In this document: positions 57,942 to 64,000 of the stretch, in pieces
Position numbering within the stretch: position 1 is the stretch's first letter
How the letters are laid out: each line of letters opens with the position of its first letter
Assembly (NCBI GenBank): GCA_015501075.1
Contig: JADNYJ010000144.1
Span: forward strand, 1 to 64,000
Source: Gymnopilus junonius
Taxonomy: Eukaryota > Basidiomycota > Agaricomycetes > Agaricales > Galerinaceae
Length of the DNA stretch: 64,000 nt
Direction: 5' to 3'
Notes under the pieces: generated by a model
What the model was told of the DNA's origin: nothing
Databases searched by the model: none
What the model saw: the letters and a program-made list of their open reading frames with translations, nothing else
Position numbers and translations under genes: made by a program

Positions 57942-58786
57942 ATGCCCAAGTCCACCTCCAAAAGTCAATCCTCTCATCATGACCCCATTTCCAGACCTTC
58001 CTCGGCATCCGCTTCCCCTGCTCCTCTTGTGGCAATTCCAGTCCCAGGCCTTACTCAGGCATCTCGCAACACCTATTACCTTTTGCTTCCCGATGAGCTG
58101 TACTTCTCACACCTGTCAAACATTATCACTCTTACGGCGCATCAGATCAGTGCTATTATTGCCTATGACAAATCTCTCCACCGTGCCTCCACCACTCAAC
58201 AGCAGAAGTTCGTCGAGTCCCACGGCAAAATCCTTCCCATGCCTGCCGGCTACCAAGAACTCGCCACTGTCTTTGACAAGGCAAATGCTGGCTTTGGACT
58301 TAGTGGAATTCGCCCCTCGCGCGCTGGCCTCTTCATTGCCCCAAAACCGCCTATCCTCGAGGACTTTGGCTTCACCAGGACCTCGGCATTGCTACCCCCG
58401 AGCCTATCACGGCTATATTGAGAGAAGACCACAAGAATAAAATTCTAGCCAATACCCTTGTGCGTATTACTCAAGCCAAGGAACGTCATATTATGGAACG
58501 GAAGGCGAAGCAGCTAATTAAAAGTGTCGATCAACTTTACGACATGAGCAGGCACTTCGAGGGACCATCTACCATCACTCCTGCTCCCTCTGCGCCTATC
58601 ACTCCCGCTGCTAGCCTCCGCCTCTTTCCACTCCTATTGCCGATGACCTGCTTCGACCTCCCGAAGACCTTAACTTCGACTCGATGGACTTTGACACCGA
58701 CGCTCCTCTCGAACCTTCTTCCAGCAAAGGCAAGACTTCCAAAAGCCGCAAATGATCTTCTTCGAAGACCAGGAGGGCGCATGTAA
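57942..58786 (+). pseudogene. accessory ORF between pol and the right LTR
   Basis: ATG 57942 gives a Ser/Pro-rich N-terminus (MPKSTSKSQSSHHDPISRPS), then a folded region (YYLLLPDELYFSHLSNIITL, SHGKILPMPAGYQELATVFD, GLSGIRPSRAGLFIAPKPPI). A one-base shift near 58378 separates EDFGFTR from DLGIATPEPITAILRED, NKILANTLVRITQAKERHIM and KQLIKSVDQLYDMSRHFEG, a helical and probably coiled-coil part, then a Pro-rich tail. It lies in the sense direction of the element, between pol and the polypurine tract. It has no signal peptide or membrane segment, so it is not env-like. I do not recognise it. Confidence 0.5.
58770..58781 (+). other. polypurine tract of the Gypsy element
   Basis: CAGGAGGGCGCA immediately precedes the TG of the right LTR. 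It is purine-rich and in the position of the plus-strand primer. The matching primer-binding site after the left LTR was not identified. Confidence 0.45.
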
Positions 58787-59080
58787 CGATCCGGTCCGGT
58801 TCCCCATCCCGGCCTCCGCCGTCTCTTCTTATAGTTAATCCTCTTAGTTATTCCTTTCTCATCATGACTCGTATCCTGACTCGCTCTCCTCGCTCTTTAG
58901 AATATTCCTAGAAAACTTCCTAATCACATGACTATCTACCTCTGGTATATAAACTGTCCGTCGTAGCTAGTCCTCTTTCTTTTTACAATTTATTCCTTTT
59001 ATCCAGTTCTTTCCCTGTGCGAAACTTCTCGTGTGTCGAAACTTCCCCTTAGTCATCCAACTGAGGCCGCTTTCGTCACA
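58782..59080 (+). repeat. right (3') LTR
   Basis: This is the direct repeat of 44614-44913, with TATATAAA at about 58947. It keeps CpG at sites where the left LTR has TpG or CpA. It is followed by the GGAAC target duplication. Confidence 0.9.
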
Positions 59081-59085
59081 GGAAC

Positions 59086-60785
59086 AGTGGTGCCAATGAC
59101 AATGACAATGGCAGCAGCAGCGACGGTGGTCGTGGCGCTATAGCTCGATGATGACGAAGTCTCTGGGGTATCGTCAACATCCCCATGTCCATCCCAAATC
59201 CCTGTCCCATCTCGACTCCGAATTGACGTCCTTCCCCATCTTTCCCCATCGACATCCATCGGCCTATCGAGATTGAAGAGGCCCTTCTTCATCCGTTCTT
59301 AACTTCTTCATCCGTTCCTCACTGCTCTCAGTCATCTCCAAGTATACAGGTATCCACACCCAACTCAGAGGCGCGCACTTGGCCCAAATAAATGAACATG
59401 TTTGCTGACTCCTCTAGACTCTAGATGCCCGTGATTTTTGCAAGCAAAGGCTGGTGGTGGCGGTGGTGAATGACGTGCTGACAGCTGGACAGTGGATGAT
59501 GGCTGAGCGGTGGTGCGAGGACGGTGGTGCGAGAGGAATGTGAGGACATATAGGCAGAACTTCGGGCATTTGTTAACGTGGCGCATACTGACAAGCAAGA
59601 GGCAGTATGTCTGAGAAAGTACTGGTCCTGATATTATCATTGATGTAGATACGAACGCCAATATGAGCGCATATATGTATTATACGTCAATCCTAAAGAG
59701 GATACGGATATCAGCAAGAGTGGAAAAGACAAAAGAGTTAGTGATGCACACCTACAGCCAGTCGTTGAGCTAAGAACGCAGCTGGCGCGACATGATGTTA
59801 GAGGGGACGACATTGTTGAGGGTGTCTCCGTAAAGTGGCTCTACTGTGAGCGCCTGTGAGTCGATGGTGGTCAGCTTGTGGAATGTCGAGGAGGAAGGGG
59901 AGGACAGCCGTGCGCAGAGATGGTGGCTGGGAGCTGAGTGTGACGAGTGACAGTACGCAGTATGCTGACTCTAAAACTTTTCTGACCCCCATCGTGATAA
60001 TCACCGACTGCTATTGCTAACCCTCTCATAACACAGTCTTCACTTGTGCAACTGTCAGCCCATAGTCTTCTTTTTCTCTTCGTGCTGTTCCCATCAATCA
60101 CTTCTCTGATTCCGACTCGGCTCTAAGTACTAAGTAGCTGCTCAACGGCCTTCTGGACTTGGATCGAAAGCCATTTGATAGAGATTAGGACATATCCATA
60201 CCCAGGTTTACAGTTAAAATCCGCATGATATTTCTTTCTAACTTTGTCTATCTGCCACGACTCTATTCGCAATCAGGATCTTAACAGGGCTTCAATTTCC
60301 TAGCACCGCCTACTTCATATACTTTGCTCTATTACACCTCTACATACACTATAACCGGCCCGACTCCAAAGTTTCAAATACCTGAGGGCGTCGCACGCGG
60401 CACTCGCGAGAATATCCACAAGGTCCACGCATAAGTTACCAGTGTATCCATATTATACGGACCGCAGCGTTGCTCAGGCTGCTACCCATCTCAGTCGATC
60501 TAAAGAGCGATGTTCTATCTTCCTATATACACTGGGCATTTCTAAGGCCGTCAATTTTACCTACATCACACTAGTGACTGAACAAGGTTATACATTTCTG
60601 TCGACGACAGATTTACGACCTCGTTCCTAGTGTCCACCCAACGATTGCGTTACCAGCTTACGGAGGCCCATCGAGAAAGAAAATTCAAGTACAGTGGCAG
60701 ACGTTATGGCATTTCAAAAAAAATACTACATGCCCAGTCCATAGTACAGCTTCTCCTCCCCTCCAGAACCACAAATATACTCCGA
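59086..60785. other. 1.7-kb spacer, nothing recognised
   Basis: Short frames on both strands are unsupported. Simple CA/GT-rich tracts occur near 59090-59130 and 59450-59530. Confidence 0.4.
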
Positions 60786-62288
60786 TCAGGCCCCCCCATC
60801 TTCCCAAATAACCCTCAGCCCGCTAACTACCTCCAAATATCTGCAGTCCCTCCGTTGACTTTTTCCAAGATCCAGAATAGGTACAGAAAGTCCGCGATCC
60901 TTCCTATACTCGTAAAATTTCAAAAGGGTTTCTCGGCATTCTTCGCTATTTATCGCAGGCTGCCCAAGTTCTATCCTTTTCAGATGGGGTAAAAGGGGCT
61001 TGGGATATGCGTCTTCCTCTTCTGTGAGGAACCCTACACCGCAAATGCTTGTATATAACTCCTCTACCCCCGACAGCGATCGCAGGAAGGGGACGACATC
61101 CAAAAATGGCCCCTCGTCTCGATATATCACCACTTTTAAATCAAGGAACCTGACCGTGGATAAGTCGCATTTCAAAAAAGGAGTGAACAGTATCGAATTA
61201 TCTCCCGTAAGCGGGAACTCCGTCACGAGTAAAACGCGGAAGTAAGGTGAAAGAGACGTAGACAGCGAGGGGGGAATGAATGGCAATCGCCTATCAGCCT
61301 CCCCGACTGCACAGGAGAATATGTTCGAGTTGAGGACAACGTCGAGTGCAGACACGTTCCAGATGGAAAAGTGGGACTGTGCATACTCTGCCAGGGTTTC
61401 CAACAGAACTGTGGCATCGGATGGGTCGGCGGGCTGGTTTATAGACGCTATCAAATGCAAGGTACAGTATGCAGCTGGCTTTATCCCTAGAGCAAGCGCC
61501 GCGGGGATCGGGAATTGACCGTGAAGATGGAGGTAGATAAGATGAGGGAGTACAATGGAATCTGGGTCTGGGAACGTGAATTTAGGATGTCCCTCAATCC
61601 CAACCAAACTGAGGTGCTCAAGACAGTGCATCTGCTTGATGAGGTTCATGGTTTCCAATATGGTCCCTTTGGGAGACGTCATCTCGAAAATGCGGATATG
61701 GTTTATCCACGGCCCCTGAAGGTTGAAATAGATGGGGGGTGTATATATTCCAAATCCTTTGAGCAATGGAGCATGTCGCGAAAAGAATACGTCAGGTTGG
61801 GAAAAGGGCTTAAAGGCGACCTCTTCAAAGTGGACATTGAACGATTCCAAAGAAGGCGCGGGGAGGAGGAATGAATTCGTGAATGACCACGGGGATTGTG
61901 ATAACTTGACCCGGATGTATAAGTTCTGGATCCTTGACCAGTTACTGCGGATGAGTGGGATAAAAAATTCACGGCTGAACTCATCGTCCTTGGGCACTGG
62001 TCACAGTATGGAGAGAGCCGCATTTCCTGTTCGCTTCACAATCTCTTCCCGTCCAACACTTCCAAGATCATGTAACCTCTGGAGTTGTAGAATCTGTCCC
62101 CAAATCGATGGCGACTCTAGAAGAAGGGTCCTCCAAGACCTACATACACGCGATGTGATGAGAGTGGTATCCAAGGCGGATTGTTCAGTCCGGGTTTGAG
62201 ACATTTGATGTAGGGCCAAATTGTATTCCAAGGGATGGAACATGTCTGCATTCATGGAGAAGATTAGCTGTAAGACATCGCCATCCAT
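60786..62288 (-). pseudogene. F-box/LRR-like gene with a single in-frame TGA
   Basis: One frame runs from ATG 62288 to 60786 (about 500 codons), interrupted only by a TGA at 62001-62003. The start is MDGDVLQLIFSMNADMF, an F-box, with TTLITSRVCRSWRTLLLESP and IWGQILQLQRLHDLG. After the TGA come FSREFFIPLIRSNWSRIQNL, SFLLPAPSLESFNVHFEE, then LRR-like sequence (LEHLSLVGIEGHPKF, VRFLDLKVVIY). The stop sits in NAALSIL-*-PVPKDDEFS. The plus-strand relative at 28975 reads YILGSVYVAKNF there, so GGA has become TGA. It is either a very young pseudogene, a sequence error or, less likely, a split or read-through gene. Predicted role: SCF substrate adaptor. Confidence 0.7.
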
Positions 62289-63113
62289 TTTGCTTATTAG
62301 GGCAGGGAGGAAGGTGTTTCAAGGTCGTGATCCATCGATAATCGAGCGTTCTAAAGCAAGAGTGTGTGTGATTGGCTAGAGCGTTTGCTGATCACCTTTG
62401 GTAAAACTCAACGTAATCAGACCACTTTAATCGAATACCAAATATATATATATATATTGTATCTGTAGAATCAAAGTTTCGAAGCCATGCTCGTGATCCA
62501 CATCCCAGCCGGATAGTGGATCGTCTATGATAGTAATTCCTGTGATACCGATTGAACTGGTTAGCAAGCTTGTGAAGGCGTGACATGGGCGCATACATAC
62601 CTCGACTAAATACGGCACACGCCATTAACGCAAACGAGAAAATGAAGAATGAACAAAGAAAGCAAAGGTGGCATGCAACCACTTGAGAAAAAGCACAATG
62701 GTTCAATGTTCTGAACACTCAATGTCTGATCATTTGTTCAGCTGCGAAAAGTGGTGCGAGATATCGAGAAATTGTGCATTCGCAGGATAAATTTGCGCAC
62801 ATACTGATCTGGGGCTGGAGATTTCACGACTTGGGCAGGGTGAGATTGCAATGAGGTTACATCTGATGGGGAGGTTGAAAGAATTTAGGCAGGGTTTAAT
62901 GAATTCGGAGAGGAGAGGAGAGGAGAGGCAATGTACGATCCCAGTCCACTACAGATCATAGAGCTGCTGCTTGGTAATTTGCCTAAGATACATGTATTTA
63001 ATGATATCTGAAAGGATAATGCTAGATAAAGAAGATGTGGGCATAGTAACACATACCTAGGTAATTGGTGGCAGAGAATAAGGTGCGATAGAAGGTCGGT
63101 GTTGGCAAGCAAG
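62289..63113. other. spacer, nothing recognised
   Basis: It includes an (AT)n tract at about 62442-62457 and a GAGAG repeat near 62910-62928. The minus-strand frames at 62392-62718 are unsupported. Confidence 0.4.
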
Positions 63114-63711
63114 CTAAGGGAAGTACCGATGGCATGCTTGGAAGAGGTAAGGATGAGTAAGGAGCCCGGAGCTATAATGCAAGAGGATGCAGACCTTGAT
63201 ATCGTTTAAAAGCATGGCCGTCTCCGTCTGTCTATGGAGTCGAGAGTACCGCAGCCAGAGGGCCCATAACCTAGAGTAAAAGAGGGTGATAATGAGAAGG
63301 TAAGCGAAAAGACACACGGTGATGTAACCCCAAGAGACATGAATTAAAGATGACCAGTACGTTCTACAGACATCCGATGCACCCAGGCATCGTACCCCAA
63401 ATCATATCTCATATCCCATCCCACCTGACATACGATCCCTGTATGCTAACCGAACACGAAATACGAATCTGATACAAAACGAACCCACCAAACGATTTAC
63501 TTGCGTCAAATCATACCAGTTGCCAAGCAACCGGGTATGCAAAAGAACACGTCAAGACAGCAAGTACGATAAATAGTATTGAAGCTACAGTACTCCGACA
63601 CTCAACCAAGACTGGAGGGGCTCTAAACAGCAGTGGAGCTGCTGGGCTCACACGAGGAGCGAGCACTGGTGGTGCGCCTCGCGGAGTGCAAGAGTCATCC
63701 ATGGGCAACAT
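63114..63711 (-). CDS. possible multi-exon small membrane protein, partial
   Basis: ATG 63711 starts MLPMDDSCTPRGAPPVLAPR with a hydrophobic helix (VASILFIVLAVLTCSFAYPV) before a GTATGA donor near 63519. A second hydrophobic stretch, WGYITVCLFAYLLIITLFYS, then the basic RLWALWLRYSRLHRQTETAM, lies at about 63190-63350 with a plausible acceptor near 63370. The phases I tried do not join cleanly, so exon borders are uncertain and the 3' part is not resolved. Two membrane helices with a basic loop are the only supported feature. No family was recognised. Confidence 0.25.
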
Positions 63712-64000
63712 GAAGTGGAACGGCCAGGGGCCGGAGGTGTACTGTACAGAAACTTTGTAAAGTCAATTATAGGGCATCGCCCTCAGATACTATAACAACA
63801 GCATAAAAAAAAAAATAAAAAAAAGGTAAGCGAAATGAAGAATAAGGGAAGCTCGCAATGTGATAGTCATCCACTTCCATTCTCTAGCGGCTTCCCTCTA
63901 TCTCCCCGCTAGCTATAGTCAATAACATGTGTAGAATTTGGAGCAGTCCAAGTAATGAATATCAACAACAATCGGTAATGTCCTTTGGTCCATAGGTTCC

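Larger units (their letters stand above)
44614..59080 (+). mobile_element. Ty3/Gypsy LTR retrotransposon, internally inverted
   Basis: It is bounded by GGAAC at 44609-44613 and 59081-59085. Two LTRs of about 300 bases begin TGTAAC/TGTAAT and end TCACA. The internal region carries, in order: the gag N-terminus (plus strand), hAT copy 1, an inverted gag-pol block (48478-55749, minus strand), hAT copy 2, the last codons of pol (57201-57292, plus), a repeat-rich stretch, an accessory ORF (57942-58786) and a purine-rich tract before the right LTR. The pol order protease, reverse transcriptase, RNase H, integrase is Ty3/Gypsy (Metaviridae). Without the two hAT copies it would be about 10.2 kb. Multiple stops and frameshifts make it inactive. 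Confidence 0.9.

Noticed and set aside
44614..59080. Two separate Gypsy elements, one on each strand
   Set aside because: Only one LTR pair exists, and both gag and pol continue in frame across the hAT sites if the middle is turned round.
1..64000. CRISPR array, rRNA or bacterial transfer
   Set aside because: No regularly spaced repeat, rRNA signature or intron-free operon was seen; gene structure is uniformly fungal.

Overview
The window looks like a basidiomycete nuclear chromosome, most likely an Agaricomycete. Genes carry many short GT-AG introns of about 45-70 bases. The gene families are ones expanded in mushrooms: a DUF6534-type membrane protein, a basidiomycete tetraspanin, coiled-coil F-box-like proteins, NACHT/STAND fragments, a berberine-bridge-type FAD oxidase and a medium-chain reductase. 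I saw no rRNA, tRNA gene, CRISPR array or bacterial operon. Family names come from recognising translated sequence; no database search was possible.

Layout. 0-3.3 kb: a small secreted DUF5648-like protein and a nine-exon DUF6534-type membrane protein. 5-7.7 kb: a decayed C2/STAND N-terminal fragment, broken off by a 1.6-kb inverted-repeat element that carries a KDZ-associated gene remnant. 8.4-10.4 kb: a four-exon mini-gene and an unknown 340-aa protein. 13-14.5 kb: the tetraspanin. 14.5-17.5 kb: simple-repeat-rich spacer. 17.5-20.2 kb: the FAD oxidase with 18 exons. 23.4-24.0 kb: a tRNA-derived SINE. 24.5-29.4 kb: an intact F-box gene between two F-box fragments, plus a hAT MITE. 30.1-31.7 kb: a reductase gene with one frameshift. 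32-34.1 kb: a phospholipase-D-like pseudogene holding a second SINE at a splice donor. 34.3-35.6 kb: a charged Cys-cluster protein. 36.3-37.8 kb: a frameshifted NACHT gene. 39.6-41.1 kb: a complete non-autonomous hAT element. 41.6-44.0 kb: a tandem duplicated gene pair. 44.6-59.1 kb: one Ty3/Gypsy retrotransposon, described below. 60.8-62.3 kb: an F-box gene with one stop codon. After 63.1 kb: a possible membrane protein.

The most striking structure is the Gypsy element. Two about 300-base LTRs (44614-44913 and 58782-59080) are bounded by the same 5-base target duplication, GGAAC. Inside are two inverted copies of one hAT-like element (45670-48477 and 55750-57200), and the 7.3 kb of gag-pol between them lies backwards. 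The 8-base flanks of the hAT copies match only if that segment is turned round. Turning it restores both target duplications and both gag and pol reading frames at the joints. The inversion therefore happened after two hAT insertions into a single Gypsy element, by recombination between them. The two LTRs also differ mainly by CpG to TpG/CpA changes, nearly all in the left copy, and several gag-pol stop codons are TGA at expected CGA positions. This suggests methylation-linked or RIP-like decay.

Host genes are ordinary dispersed genes rather than a pathway cluster. Most of the interest lies in the layered history of mobile elements, several with exact target duplications that can be read directly.
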